This document shows positions 12,262 to 24,825 of a stretch of DNA of 64,000 bases, piece after piece. Within the stretch, counting starts at the first letter, position 1. Each line of letters begins with the position of its first letter. Under the pieces are notes generated by a model, which was given only the letters and a program-made list of their open reading frames with translations, made no database searches and was not told where the DNA came from. Made by a program: the position numbers and the translations under genes. The DNA is from Moringa oleifera (Eukaryota; Streptophyta; Magnoliopsida; Brassicales; Moringaceae): NCBI GenBank assembly GCA_021397835.1, contig JAJFZO010000344.1, positions 4,278,001 to 4,342,000 of the forward strand. The letters run 5' to 3'.

Positions 12262-15200
12262 ATGGAGCTTCCTCAACCCCGTCCCTTTGAAGCCGAAGGT
12301 ATATCAAGAAAAAAAAAAAAAAACAGATTTTCTCGTCTGTTATGGATACCAATAAAAATAATTCAAGAAGACAAACAAATGAACGACTAAGAAATACAAA
12401 CAGAAACTAGTTGCAGTCTTTCTTTTTTTGTTTTATTTTTTTGATTTAGAAGTTTTCTACAGGGAGGAAACCAACGCACGACTTTCTATCACTGTACAGT
12501 CATTCGTCTGTCCAGCAAGATCCAAGGCCACCTTCTCAAGGTATTCATTCTTCAGTTCTTTCTTTCATTTAAGATCCCAAAAAACTGGTTTGTTCTCTTC
12601 TGTGTTTTGTTATTATTACTAGTAATCAGTTTATTATCTTTTCTCCTTCGCTTCTTCTGTTTAAAAATAAAATAAAATACAAATTGTGTAAAATGTTTTC
12701 TTCAGAGAAGAAACATAAAATATCTATAATTAATCGTTCACGGTTGTGTGTGCACGTGACTAACATCTGAATCATGGATCTGGGCCATGAGTTTGGATGG
12801 GCCATAGGGAAAGTAGGCTGCCAAATCCGAAAAGGAATGCGTTAGCAGTTAGCAATCAGCACCATCAGATTAGCATGGGGGTTCTGATGGGACCCAGCAG
12901 GAGTTAGACGTTGATTTGACGGGTCACATGATTCACATCAGGCTCTCTGCAGATTGATGCTGTAGAGAGGCACGCGCTCCCGTTCTCTGCTGGAAACATG
13001 AATAATCAAAAAGTATTCTCTCCACTGCTACTTGATCAAAAGTAATTATCATTGTTGGCTGAAATAAACTCACCGACCATGCGTCCTTATTTGGAAATTG
13101 TGAAACCAAAATAGTTGTCTGGTTGGCTAAATTTTAGTCGTCCGTACTAATTATTGTGCAGTTAGGTGTATATTGTTTGGTGGGTCAAAAGTTGAGTGCT
13201 TTTTCTGAATATGGAGTAAATACCTCTGGATATTTTAATTATTTAAGTAATCTTGCAGGGTATGGGTCCTAGAAAGAGAAAGAAAAGGAAAATTTGATCT
13301 AGTTCCGGAACTGCAAATTATTTGCTTTGTTTTAATTTGCTTTTCTTAGCCCTTTGCTTTGCTTAAGGTTTCTCCTTATTCTTTTTGGTCTGAGAGAGTG
13401 AAATGCCACACGCCAAGCAAATTTTGTCGAGTCCACTTTCTTTATGGACTTCACAATGACACTGACAAATACTAACGGTAGAGATCATCTCGTACGGTCA
13501 TGTTTTATCTTAATTAGTCTTTTGTTGTTTCAGATCTAAATAACCCTGCTGAAACTTTCTACATGTACTTTGTTTTGTTTTTCTGAAAACATTATTTTAT
13601 TTGCATAAAAAGTATTATTTTATTTGCAGGATGAGATCCTACGCAGTTCGATTTAGTTATGCATCGAGTATAAAGTTTAAATCTTTATAATTCACAAAAA
13701 CAAATAAATTAAAGAAATTAGTGCTGTGTTTAATTACCATGTGAGAACTCGGGAAGGCGGACAAGGCTTAGTTAACTAATATTGCATAGTTGTTCACGCT
13801 GAACACAGTAATTAGTTGGTCAGAGGGAGACCTGACAGGGTTTTTCTGTTTCATGTCTGAACAGGTGGTCACCTCAAAACCCATGATTTCCTGCAACCAC
13901 TGGAACGGGTAGACAAGACCAGTGCCAAGGAAGAACCCAGTGTTGAGAAACCAACTTCCGAGAAGCCACCGCCCCCCGCTCCGCCACCTCCCATGGAGCA
14001 CGTGCTTCCTGGTGGCATTGGAACTTACAGTATAAGCCACATTTCCTATTTCAATCAAAGGCTCCCAAAGCCAGAGGGGGCGTTACTAACTGTAGCACAG
14101 GCAAGTAGTAACGAGAGAAACGATGAGAACTCCAACTGCAGTTCTTACACGGGAAGCGGTTTCACTTTGTGGGAAGAATCTGCCGTAAAGAAGGGAAAGA
14201 CAGGGAAGGAGAATGCGGAAGAGAGACCGATTTTGAGAGGTAAGTTTATCTTGTTGTTTTCTTTAATCTGTGCATCATGTTTAGCATTCCTCTTTAAATA
14301 CATTCTTGCACGAACATTTATAAACATATAGGAAGTCTCATGCAAACTCCATTCTGATAATGGATGTTTCATGAAATTACTTCAGTGATTCAGATGATTC
14401 TTCAGTGCTTCTTGCATGTGCATGCCAAACCGAGATGGGAAAGTCACCCCTGTAAAGAATACTAGTTCAAGTCATCGATCTTATATATATTAGTCATTCT
14501 TTACACATTTAAGTGAATCTAATATAGACATTATTATGTGTATCATACAAATGTAAAGAAAAAGGAAATGCCACAGAGAATATACTGAAAATCACCAAAA
14601 AAATATATAGAGCAGTTGCAGTAATGTGAGGGAAGAATATTAAATAATGTCATTAATTGAAGTATAATGACCATGTATCTACGTGCAAGAAAAATTGTAC
14701 TCCTTGAGGTTTAATGAATTTCTGTGTAACCAACCAAGAGGAAGAGTGGGTATTAGGTTAGATTTTGACTACAAGGGTTTTGGGTAATGAATGGTGTTAT
14801 GATAGTTTAGCCTGTTAAAACATCGATTTAATAGCTCCGTACTCCATTTACGGCTGTTGGTCTTTGTATCAGATCCAGAGTTCCAAAACGTTGGGATTAA
14901 CCTGGGTTTGATGATATGCAAGTCTGATGGAGCCCATCCCCACGTCAACGCATGACATCTATCCTGGACTGCAACTACTAGACCCAGAACATGATAACAT
15001 TTAAAATTTTGAAACAGACGTCATTAAATATGGAAATCTCTTAAAAACCTGTAACAAATAGAACAAAAATGTAACTATTCAAAAAATAAGGATATTATAG
15101 GAAAAATGGAATTTTAATTTTCTTAATATTCCAGATGTGGAAGGGCAATACTAGGAGAACAGCAACACTGACTGACAAGTTGTGCAGTCTGTTACTGTAT

Positions 15201-17917
15201 ACTAATGCGTGAATTTTGGTTTAGATGATATAAGTAGCAGGCTATCAGGTCTAAATAATCAGTAAGGACTAACTTATCCAACCTAACGAAGAATCAAAAT
15301 TCTACCCACACAGGGAAGGGGGCAAAACGAGAAATTGTTGGGCATCTCAACGAGGGCAGTTTTCTGAACCCAATTCAACAGTTCAGTCATCTTGAGCCGG
15401 AAGTAATGGAACTTAAAAAAAAAAGGTATAAGATAGTGAAATGTTATTCTGAAACCCTTGATTTTTTGGCGGTTAACAGAAGCAGCAGTGAAGGTGGGGA
15501 ATTGGCCGGCGCCAGAGAGGCCATCACAGTCGTCAACGAACAACCATCGGAGCAGCTACAGTTCTCTCTCTTCCTCTCAGTCAGTCATTTTCTTCTTTCC
15601 TCCTAAATCAATTGTTGCTTTACTTTTCCTTTCCTTCCTCTCTCCCTCCTTCCTTGTCTTTTTTGTAAATTTGAAGGTTAGGAACTTGTACATATACTCA
15701 TGAAGGTTTCATCTAGCAGGTCACAGGGGCAGAAGAGCCAGAGCTTCATGGAAATGATAAAGTCTGCCAAAGGCAGCCCTCAGGATGATGATTTAGATGA
15801 TGAAGAAGAGTTTGTCCTCAAGGAGAGTTCCACTACCCAGAATGGTATTCCCTACAGAAAATACGTCTTTTTGTGCATCCATATTGCACCTTTACTCAAG
15901 AAACTGCCATGCTGGCTTGTTTTGCTTTGAGCTAGGCATATTCACTTTTTGCTTTTCAATTTAGCTTCTTTGGAACTCATTCATTGTTTCACATTTTCCA
16001 TCAAGTTTGAAAATGTGTTGTTATTTTAAAGGAGAACTGAGAGTAAAAGTAGATGGCAAGAGCACTGGTGATCAAAAGCCAAATACTCCTAGGTCAAAAC
16101 ATTCTGCCACAGAGCAACGTAGAAGGAGCAAAATAAATGATAGGTGAGCATAAGAATACCCTGTAATCTAAATCTTCTGTTTCTTCTTGGCACGAAATAC
16201 ACGTAATTCTTACTCTGCTTGGTTTTAGGCACCAACTATGTGATGCTCCTATTTTCTATGATGGAAGGAGTATATTAATCATTGGAATTTATTAAAATTT
16301 AATTGTTAACCTGCAGATTTCACATGTTGAGAGAGCTTATCCCTCACAGTGACCAAAAGAGAGATAAGGCCTCTTTCTTGTTAGAGGTACATATGTGTCT
16401 CATGATAATTTTTTTTTTTGTCGAATTTATTGGCCATCTATTTGTTGAGTAATGGATTTGTTAAACCTTCATGCAGGTTATTGAGTACATTCAGTTTTTA
16501 CAAGAAAAAGTTCACAAATATGAGGGATCTTACCAGGGGTGGAACCATGAACCAACAAAACTAATCCCATGGGTAAATCTCATACTTACCTGTATATTTC
16601 TGTGTAATTGCTCTACCAGCATATTTGCTAATGATGAGAGTTTGTGTGTGCCACTGACTTAGTATAAGGATATTTTATTTGAAATATATCGGTTTCAATC
16701 AGCCCGACTGGATAAGAATGGACTCATTAAATTTTGTTTGAAACAGAGAAATACTCAGCGGCCTGCAGAAAATTTTGGTGATCAATCTCGAGGTATAAAT
16801 AGTGTTCCTGGCCCTGCAATAATGTTTGCTGCTAAGCTTGACGAGAAAAACATCACCGTATCTCCAACTGTTCCTCCAAGTGTACAGATTCCTGTAGAAT
16901 CTGACATTAGCACTGCTACTACCTTGAATGCCATGAATCACTGCCCTGTGATGATAAACAAAGCAATGCCTTTTCCTATGTCGCTACAGCCACACCTCTG
17001 CTCTGTCCGGAGTGGTGGGATGGTAGCACAGCTTCCAAATAGACTGGATTCTGATGCAGAGAACATTGCATCTCAGCCTCGAACACAGTTGTGTCATAGC
17101 AGGTCATGTAATCCTGTTGGCACTATTGCTAGTGATAAGCTGAAAGAGCAGGAGCTAGCAATTGAAGGTGGTAGCATAAGTATCTCAAGTGTGTACTCTC
17201 AGGGGTGAGTTTTTCCTTTTTTGACTATCTCTTAATACTCTTTGATTTTATAATTTATATGCTCTTGGTGGGCACTTAATCTTGAGGGTCTTTATACTAG
17301 GTTTCCAACATACATAATCAGCATGCTGTGATGAAATCAGTACATTTTGCACTTATATATTGCAAGAGTGGGGTATTTCCTTGGGCTTCAACTTTAGAAC
17401 ACCACTATCCTCATGCCATACGCCCCTTTCTTTCTGTAGGAGGGGTCAATAATTATTAGCAGTTGCGACATATTTGTTTCAGTTTCATTGCACTGCCCTT
17501 CACAGAACATATATGTGGAGTTGTGATGGCCCAATGATATTTCTGTTTAACAGGTTGTTGAACACTTTGACACAAGCACTGCAGAGTTCTGGAGTAGACT
17601 TGTCAAAGGCCAGCATCTCGGTGCAAATTGAGCTTGGGAAGCAGGCAAATATTAGGTCAACTTCTCGGGCATCAATAGTGAAGGTTTAGTTAGCTTTACA
17701 CTCGTATTTCCTATCATTTAGTATATCTTTTATGGAATTATTTAGGGGAGCATATACATTATTTACATTGCTGTGGACATCCATATTGCTAACTTTCTTT
17801 TGTACTGTGCCATAGGATAACGAGATTCCCTCTAGCAAGCAAGGGACAGCACGCTCCAGAGTTGCAAGCGAGGAGTCTAATCAAGCCCTGAAGAAGCAGA
17901 AGATAGTGAAAAGCTAA
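12262..17917 (+). CDS. BIM1: BIM1-type bHLH transcription factor (11 coding exons, 560 residues)
   Basis: Nuclear bHLH protein; in Arabidopsis BIM1 (about 530 residues) partners BES1 in brassinosteroid-responsive transcription and binds E-boxes. Coding exons read by eye: 12,262-12,298; 12,463-12,540; 13,865-14,239; 15,480-15,579; 15,720-15,844; 16,032-16,143; 16,317-16,386; 16,477-16,572; 16,747-17,204; 17,554-17,683; 17,816-17,917. All phases agree. The product starts [13 protein letters not shown], followed by [13 protein letters not shown] and [12 protein letters not shown], a proline run, and [13 protein letters not shown], all BIM1 hallmarks. The bHLH spans about residues 258-316, with basic motif [15 protein letters not shown] carrying the H/E/R triad that recognises E-box DNA. 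The C-terminal conserved block is [20 protein letters not shown]. The reading frame is intact. The small exon 4/5 junction has an in-frame alternative (see findings). Confidence in the family is high; that it is the BIM1 orthologue rather than a BIM2/3 relative rests on the N-terminal blocks. Confidence 0.93.
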
Positions 17918-18300
17918 GTTAACAATTCTAAAATGTTATTTCTTTTGTTATATTGATTCATTTTTCTGGGTATCCTATTCTACATTTGGAGGTTTTATTT
18001 ACCAGTTAGTCAAAATCAAGATCGTATTGTATATGTGGTGGCTGTGGGTTTGCTAGGATGCACAGAATTCCTAGCAAACAGTCCTAAAAAGTACTATATT
18101 ACTGTATTTTCTTCTACTTGTGTAATCATCACAGAAGCTTCCATGATAATCTTGAGAAGCTGCATTTTCATCAAAGGCTTCCTTCATGTGAGGCTTCTTA
18201 AAACTGTTTACTATAATTTCTTCTGACATTTTTATGGGATGTAACTTCATTGATTTAAGAGATGCTTGTAGTCTCTGAATGTATAACAATTAATTCTCTG
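17918..18300 (+). other. BIM1 3' untranslated region
   Basis: This non-coding, T-rich sequence follows the stop codon and contains several AATGAA/TTGTAT-like signals. The exact poly(A) site is not visible; it must lie before the LTR at 18,504. Confidence 0.45.
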
Positions 18301-18503
18301 GGAGAGCCCTGTGGCTTTCTGTCTTTGTGTTCTGATTGTTCAACCCAATGAATAGTCTGTCCGGAGAAAGCCGGACTTCTTGTCTTACACCTTATGTTAG
18401 AAATGCAGCGGCAAAGCACACAGCTTTTCTTTTTATTTGATTAATAAATAACAGCAAGAACATACCAACTCATAGCAATAAAACCCAGAATATTGCAGTT
18501 TGC

Positions 18504-18747
18504 TGATGCAGTATTATCTCAGCACTTTAGTTATTGTTTTAATTATTTAAATGTAACATCTTTTTTTTTAATGCGTAATTAGTTACATAGGACAGTTGAA
18601 TGCATAATGTGAAAAGAATATTTTAAAATGGTTAAAAAAAATTGAAATCTCAGTACTGTGGTATTTCATTCATTTTATTCACAAACATGATTCCTCTTTA
18701 ATCTTTCTTTCTGGGTTTTTCTTTTTTAAATTCTTATGCACAGCCAT
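18504..18747 (+). repeat. 5' LTR of gypsy element A
   Basis: It starts TGATGCAGTATTATCTCAGC and ends just before the tRNA-type primer-binding site. It is matched by the 3' copy beginning at 21,602 (TGATGTAATATTATCTCAGC). The two differ at many positions, so the insertion is old. Confidence 0.75.
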
Positions 18748-18900
18748 ATGTGGTATCAGAACTTTTCTTTATCGATCATGACAGTCATTAATCATCTTAA
18801 AACAGTGAAAAAGTTGAGATCACGTTTATCTAGCTTAGAGTTCAAGGTCGATGAATAGGCGATGCAAATCAAAGACAACATCAATGTTGAATCACGCAAA

Positions 18901-19030
18901 GATGCCAAAGGTTTGTTTGAGAGATGGGCGAAGTTAGAAAAAGCTATTCTTAGCTTCAAGGAAAAGATGCCAAAGGTTTGTTTGAGAGATGGGCGAAGAT
19001 AGAAAAAGTTTTTCTTAGCTTCAAGGAAAA
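18901..19030 (+). repeat. 65-bp tandem duplication within gypsy A gag
   Basis: The unit starting gatgccaaaggtttgtttga occurs at 18,901-18,965 and again at 18,966-19,030 with few differences. The length is not a multiple of three, so it also shifts the gag frame. Confidence 0.85.
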
Positions 19031-21692
19031 AATGGTAGTGAAGGACTCATTAGAATCAACTTACATGGAAAGATCACTGGGCAAGGATAAGAATGTGTTG
19101 TGCAGGGAATTTCCTTTAGTACAGGAACCTCAGACCTCTAATATTGTGATAAAGGGATTAGGATTAGTGTTAGAAAAAGTAAGTTGGAATGTCCTCGTTT
19201 TGATGATCATGACTGCTTAGGTTGGTTTATGAAAGCGAGGGAATTCTTTGACCTATGAAATATCAGCACATGAAAAAGCGTGGATTATGATGATCCAATA
19301 GATGGTTCAGCTTGCAATGACATCAAAGATTTATACGGTTCAAAGGCAAGTTGAACGACATAGATTGGCAAGAGTGTGCCGAAGCAATAAGAGCTCTATT
19401 TTGCAATATAGAATATAAAAACCCAATGTTAGTAATTTTGGAGCAAACTGGCTTGGTAAATGAGTATCATGAGGAATTCAAAGTATTGTTAAATTTAATT
19501 GAATTGAGCAATAATAAAATCCTTAGTATTTTTGTTAGTAATTTAAAGGTAGATATCTCTAGGTCCATTGATTGTTGTACCTTAAGAATTTAACTTGGAC
19601 CCTAAATCAAGCTTGTTCGGCAGTGGGAATGCTCTATAATATCCCATCAAACCTTGAATTACATATAAACCTAACTCTACCATTCACAATGCTCTTTAAT
19701 AGACCTACTTTCAACAAATCAAATCACTCTACTAACGCATTACCTCTATTACTATATACCCTTAAAATACCTCATTTACTTTTGATTCTATCTTTGTTAC
19801 AGAATTTGATGCCTCTATTTTAGGCATTGGCATTGTTCTTACTCTAGAGGGAAAGCCTATCGCTTATTTCAACAAGACTCCAAGAATGAAATATCAAATA
19901 CTAGTAGTATATGAGTAGAAGATGTTGGCCGTATTAGCGATAGTAAAAAAGTGGAGTGCTTATCTCATGGAAACACATTTCAAGATTAAAACTGATCACT
20001 ATAATTTAAGGTTTGTTTTGGATCAAAACACCAACACACTAGCTTAATAAAAGTGGGTAGTTAATACGATGTATGATTTCAAAGTCATCTTTAGGATAGA
20101 GATGTTTAACATAGTTAAAGATGCCTTATTAAGAGTTCCTACTACAAAATGCAAGACCATTTCGGTGGTGACTAGTGACTTGTTAAAGAAGATATAACAC
20201 TGATAGACTTCAAATGCTATGTTAATCCATCTCATCCATAGTTTAGCTCAAAATTTTGGTAAACACCTAAATGTTACTTGATAGAATAATGAGTTGAAAA
20301 GGCAAGGTAGGTTGATTGTGGGAATGCATAAGCAATTTCATGAAGGCTTGCTTACTTGTTTCCATAGTTCAGTTGAAGATGGTTATTCAAGCGTTGTTAT
20401 TGTAATGAAGAGAATTTAGAGGGGTTAGTATATTGGAAAGGGATTAGGAAAGATATCAGATGCTTCATCAAAAGTATCATCCATCTGCCTACCCAGCTTT
20501 ACTCAAACCTTTACCTATTCTGAGAGAATCTGGTTTGATATTTCAATGGATTTCATAGAAGAGCTAACATAAATTGAAGGGTTTTTCAATGATATTAGTA
20601 GTTGTTAATCACTTGAGCAAATATACTTATTTCTTAATCTCTCACATTTTTTAACTGTAATCAGTATGGCTCACATTCTTTGATCAAGTCTATATGTTAC
20701 ATGACCTCTTTGCTAGTATTATGTCTAACAGGGATATAATTTTTGTTAGTCACTTTTGGCAAATTGTTCAAATTGCTGAGAACTTAACTTAAACTATCCA
20801 TAGCTTAACACTTGCAAATACATGGATAGATTGAAGTAATGAACCATTATGTTCAAACTTATTTGCATGCATGCCTTTAAAAACTCTTAAAAGAGTGGGC
20901 ACATTGGTTACATCGTACTAAATAGTGGTATCCTTATTCTATTCCTTTGGTAATACTACCTACAAAATAGTGTATGGTTAGCTTGCACCCACTCATTAAC
21001 CTTATTTGACTAGGAGTTCTATAGTGGTTACAATAGACTAAAGCTTGCAAGCAAGGGAAGTTGCTATGAAGTTGCTAAAATTTCATTTGACAAGAGCTCA
21101 AGATAGAATGAAACAACATGTTAACAGATCCAAAACTAGCACTTTGAAGTTAGAAATCTGGTCTATGTCAAGTTGCAATCCTATAGACAATCCACTGTGG
21201 TGAATCAAAAAAATCTTAAACTTTTTGCTAAATACTTGGACAATATAAAAGACAATATAAAATTCTAAAGAAAGTTGGCTTAGTTGCTCATAAATTATAG
21301 TTACCAAAAGGGTTAAGAGTGCATTCTGTTTTTTCATTTATCCCCACTTAAGCTACATATGGGTCCAATTGTCTAACACAACCAACTTTCAGCTTTTGAT
21401 GAAAATGGTCTCCTAATCAAGGAATAATTGTAATCCATGATCGTTAAATTAGGAAAAGAAATGGTAAGGCTCTAATAGAAATTTTGTTTCACTCAAAAAA
21501 TACTTTTCTAGAAGACTTAACCTAGGAAGAATTGTTTCAACTTTATTAGAACTATAACCATTTTAATCCTTGAGGTCAAGGATTCTTTGGAGATGGGGTA
21601 TTGATGTAATATTATCTCAGCACTTTAGTGATTATTTAATTACTTAAATGAAATACTTTATTTCGTTTGAATGTGCAATTAATTACATAGGA

Positions 21693-21985
21693 CCTCTTGT
21701 TCGACTATTGTTAAGTAGTTTTTGGATATCAAACAGACCTTTCCAGAAGGTAATTTTAATGTGGCTGATTTTTCCTCTTTTGCAATCAGTTTCACTATAG
21801 CACCTGCTGCTCTAGTTAATTATCCACCCTTTCCAAGTGTGATTTCTATGTTAATGCATGGCCGTGCTTAAAGGCATATCAGTTGAAGTAGATTCTTCTT
21901 TTTGATCAATCAAACCCATTCCCAAACTATACAAGCTTCTTCCAAAGCCTACGACTCTCTTGATGTGGATGATGATATTTACACA
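21693..21985 (-). pseudogene. rpl2: Plastid rpl2 fragment (nuclear plastid insertion)
   Basis: Read on the - strand, 21,880 down to 21,693 matches the start of exon 2 of plastid ribosomal protein L2. It has MPL, then, after a one-base shift, TLGKGG and [13 protein letters not shown], then [10 protein letters not shown] and LISKN. Sequence from about 21,881 to 21,985 looks like the adjoining end of the rpl2 intron. Stops and a frameshift show it is not functional. It ends where LTR sequence resumes on the left. The protein family is plastid L2; assignment is from memory of its conserved blocks. Confidence 0.8.
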
Positions 21986-21990
21986 AACGG

Positions 21991-21996
<6 letters not shown>

Positions 21997-22022
<26 letters not shown>
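21997..22022. repeat. (TA)n microsatellite inside the plastid insertion
   Basis: A run of TA dinucleotides lies between the rpl2 and atpB fragments. The next 80 bases (22,023-22,103) were not identified. Confidence 0.8.
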
Positions 22023-22023
<1 letters not shown>

Positions 22024-22103
22024 CATACAATGAAGTACCACATGAATGGATATATAAGAATCTAAATCTATCGAATAACTCATGTTATGATCTTCTACAT
22101 CCT

Positions 22104-22468
22104 AGGGGAATGTACTTGTGAAGGAAAAGAAATGATCTTTACATGAAAACAAAAGAATCTGGAGCCATTAATGAATAAAATCTTGCGGAATCAAAAGTGG
22201 CTTTAGTTTAAAGTCAAATGAATGAACCATCGGGAGCTTGTATGAGAGTTGGTTTGATTGCCTTAACTATGGAGGAATATTTTCGAGATGTTAATGAATA
22301 ATACGTACTTCTATTTATCGACAATATCTTCCGTTTCGTTCAAGTAGGATCCGAAGTATCTGCCTTATTAGGTAGAATGCCTTTTGCTATAGGTTATCAA
22401 CCCACCCTTAGTACCAAAATGCGTTCTTTACAAGAAAGAATTACTTCTAGCAAGAAGGGTCCATAAAT
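22104..22468 (+). pseudogene. atpB: Plastid atpB fragment (nuclear plastid insertion)
   Basis: The + strand matches the middle of the plastid ATP synthase beta subunit: ESGAINE, then AESKVALV, MNEPSGACMRVGLIALTMEE, YFRDVNE, the segment around Walker [37 protein letters not shown], and LQERIT. Several in-frame stops and small indels break it. Only about 120 of roughly 500 codons are present. The piece is in opposite orientation to, and not adjacent in plastid genomes to, the rpl2 fragment, so the insertion is a mosaic. Confidence 0.88.
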
Positions 22469-22601
22469 ATCTCAAACTGGTTAAAAAAAATTAGAATGTC
22501 AGCCTTGTGGTGTTGCACTCATTTTTATTCAGAAATACAATTCCTCTTCTTTTTCTCTCTAGGTTTTTCTCTTTTCTCTTAATTCTTGTATATAGTTATC
22601 A

Positions 22602-23169
22602 TTTGCTTGCCTAGAAAAAAATGCCAATCTTTATGGTGTAAATAGATCCATTTTAAAATATTTTTTGAACTTTTAAATGTAAACTTTTGACAGCAAAATG
22701 CAAAGAGAAAAATATATTCCTTGATCAGTATCTTTTATCTAGTAGGCTCTATTTTTCTTATTGTAAATAAGGGAACATTTTACTCAATTTAATATGAACA
22801 AGATTTTGAAACACTAAGACAGTAAGAAAATAGTGACTAGGCCGAAGAGTTTATGTCCACTTCATGATCCCTTCTTTGGGAATCTTAATCTATTGCACTT
22901 GCTTTACTAAGTACAAGGGTACACAATGATACCGAAAAAACCTATATAGTATAACTTGTTATCATTAACAGGATTACAAGATCTAATTATAATTTCACAA
23001 TAATTTCTTTTAAACTTCCATAATTATTAATTTAAATTTTGATCAAACTTGTATGTACCTTATTTTCCAGTTTCGATAGACCAATATATATAGCCTTCAT
23101 ATGCATAAGCTGATGTCCACCCCATCTAGCTAACTTTAACAAAAACGACTAAGCTTTAGTTGTATTGAA
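22602..23169. other. Spacer between gypsy elements
   Basis: No coding similarity is seen. It may include decayed LTR or leader of the next gypsy element, but no direct repeat supports that. Confidence 0.4.
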
Positions 23170-23944
23170 AGATACCAAGCAGCGGGGCTTATATGTACTG
23201 CAAAGAAGTGTTATTACTTGAGTTGCCATTGCTATCCCAAATGAAAGACTAAAAGACATTGAGAAGATCATTATTCAACTGAAATAAGTGACAGAGCTTT
23301 TACAATCTAATATTCATGTTGGAATGGAGAAGTTGAGGCTTGAGATCGATAGACTGTTGATTACATGTTGGAAAAAGTTAAGGAAACTATATTGGAGCAA
23401 CATTTCTTTTTCGGATTGCCTGAGCTTGGATCTGCTAGCAAGGATAAAATGGTGTTATAAAGGTAACTGATGCTACTAACATTAAGGTAACAAAATTGTC
23501 TAATAAGGTTAAGCTTAAGGATTCTAGTAAGGTCTCTTGGTGATTGGGAATAACAATCAGATCACTATTTGGATACTTTGAAGATCAATTTTAGAAAAAT
23601 TTAGTTACAATGCCCAAGTTTTGATGCGTTTGAATTTTTTTAGGTTGGCAAATAAAAATGTAGTGATTTCATGCTCTAAAAATGCCAAAAAAAAGGGTAT
23701 AAATTGTGATGATTCATCTTGATGCTAAAGCTTTGCAATGGCGTGAAAGATTCATGAAATCAAGGTTCCATCAAGGATGTGGTGTGGCAACAATATATAG
23801 AGCATATGTGAACCCGTTTTCATGATCATGAGTTTTTAGATCTCATGTTCGAATTGGTAAGTCTCAAGCAAACTCAATTTTTTGAAGAATATTGTGATGA
23901 ATTTGAAGTCTTGTTCCATTTATTGCAACTTGGTGATGATTATG
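23170..23944 (+). mobile_element. Ty3/gypsy element B, left part (gag)
   Basis: A gag remnant in several frames shows LQWRERFMKSRFHQG and FFEEYCDEFEVLFHLLQLGD, similar in pattern to the gag of element A but not identical. It stops where copia LTR sequence begins, and gag C-terminal and reverse transcriptase pieces resume beyond the copia element at 30,217. So the element was probably split by it (inference). Confidence 0.6.
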
Positions 23945-24825
23945 GACTTAGGTTATGTTGAAAAAAAAATTGAAAATGTTTTGAAAAGTGCCTTAAGATA
24001 CCCTCCTTTTATGAATCTCACATCTAAAATATATAACCTTTTAGAGTTATATATAAAGTCCAAAATTTGAGATGGGTTTGAGCTTTAAAAAACACCCTAC
24101 CTTTATGAAAAATAGAAGAGATAAACCCATGTGGATCTATTACATGTGTGCGCACGAATGTCCATCCGATTAGCGATATCAAGCTGAGTCCAGACCAACC
24201 AAACACATTAGATTTTTGAAAAAATTAAAAATTATTTTATTTAATTTTTAATTATTTTAATTTTTTTAAAACCTGAGTAGAGGAAGACTCAATCAATTAA
24301 AGACCAAATCTGTCTCTACCCAACGACACTCATCTAACGCATAGGCCTCTATCTATAAGCCATGTAGCCTAGCTTGGTCACCGAGGCCAAGTCTCACCAT
24401 GACATAGTACATCAATCACTCATTCACATACGCCATGCATGGTTTGCACATGGCAGCCATGCCATTCTTTTTTTTTTTTTTTTTGCCCATTTCTCACCTG
24501 CCTGCCCATTTAAAAAGGCTCTTTACCCCTCATTTTAGACAACCAAAGTAGCAATGAGCTCTCTTCCTCTAGCTCTCCTAAACCTCTTTCACACCAGCTC
24601 TCTCCAATAAAGCTTTTTTTTGTTTTCTCTTTCTCTTTACCTCTCTAGTTATTTACCATATCTCAATTACTTCCCTTGAGTTACATATGTTTTTCCTTTT
24701 GGATTCTGAACAACATTTTGAAGGTATAGATATTTTTAATTTTTTATCATCCATAGAAGATCCAAAATAAATTATTTTGGGCTGTTTTACCTAAGAGATG
24801 ATGAGGTTATACAGTATGTACATCA
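23945..24825 (+). repeat. 5' LTR of the copia element, left end truncated
   Basis: It aligns with the right LTR from about 29,370 onward, with shared phrases such as tataagccatgtagcctag versus tataagccacgttgcctag, and agctctcttcctctagctct in both. The first roughly 200 bases present in the right LTR have no counterpart. Its end (catca, 24,825) precedes a degraded primer-binding site aaggtagagc. Confidence 0.7.

Larger units (their letters stand above)
18504..22601 (+). mobile_element. Decayed Ty3/gypsy LTR retrotransposon A
   Basis: Direct repeats at 18,504-18,747 and 21,602-22,601 are its LTRs. After the first is a primer-binding site tggtatcaga (18,751-18,760, initiator-Met tRNA type), and before the second a purine run ggagatgggg. 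Inside, + strand: a gag remnant (about 18,840-19,590, with NEYHEEFKVLLNLIELSN), RNase H (about 19,798-20,170, with GIGIVLTLEGKPIAYFNKT and KTDHYNLRFVLDQ), and integrase (about 20,430-21,290, with VYWKGIRKDI and WFDISMDFIEEL). Protease and most reverse transcriptase are missing. Stops and frameshifts are everywhere, so it is dead. The order RNase H then integrase is the gypsy arrangement. Confidence 0.85.
21602..22601 (+). repeat. 3' LTR of gypsy element A, interrupted
   Basis: The left part is 21,602-21,692 and the right part about 22,478-22,601. Both align in order with the 5' LTR (shared cagcactttag, acataggac, then ggttaaaaaaaatt and tgattcctctt-like text). About 30 LTR bases are missing at the break, and 785 bases of foreign sequence with plastid genes sit in between. 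Confidence 0.7.
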
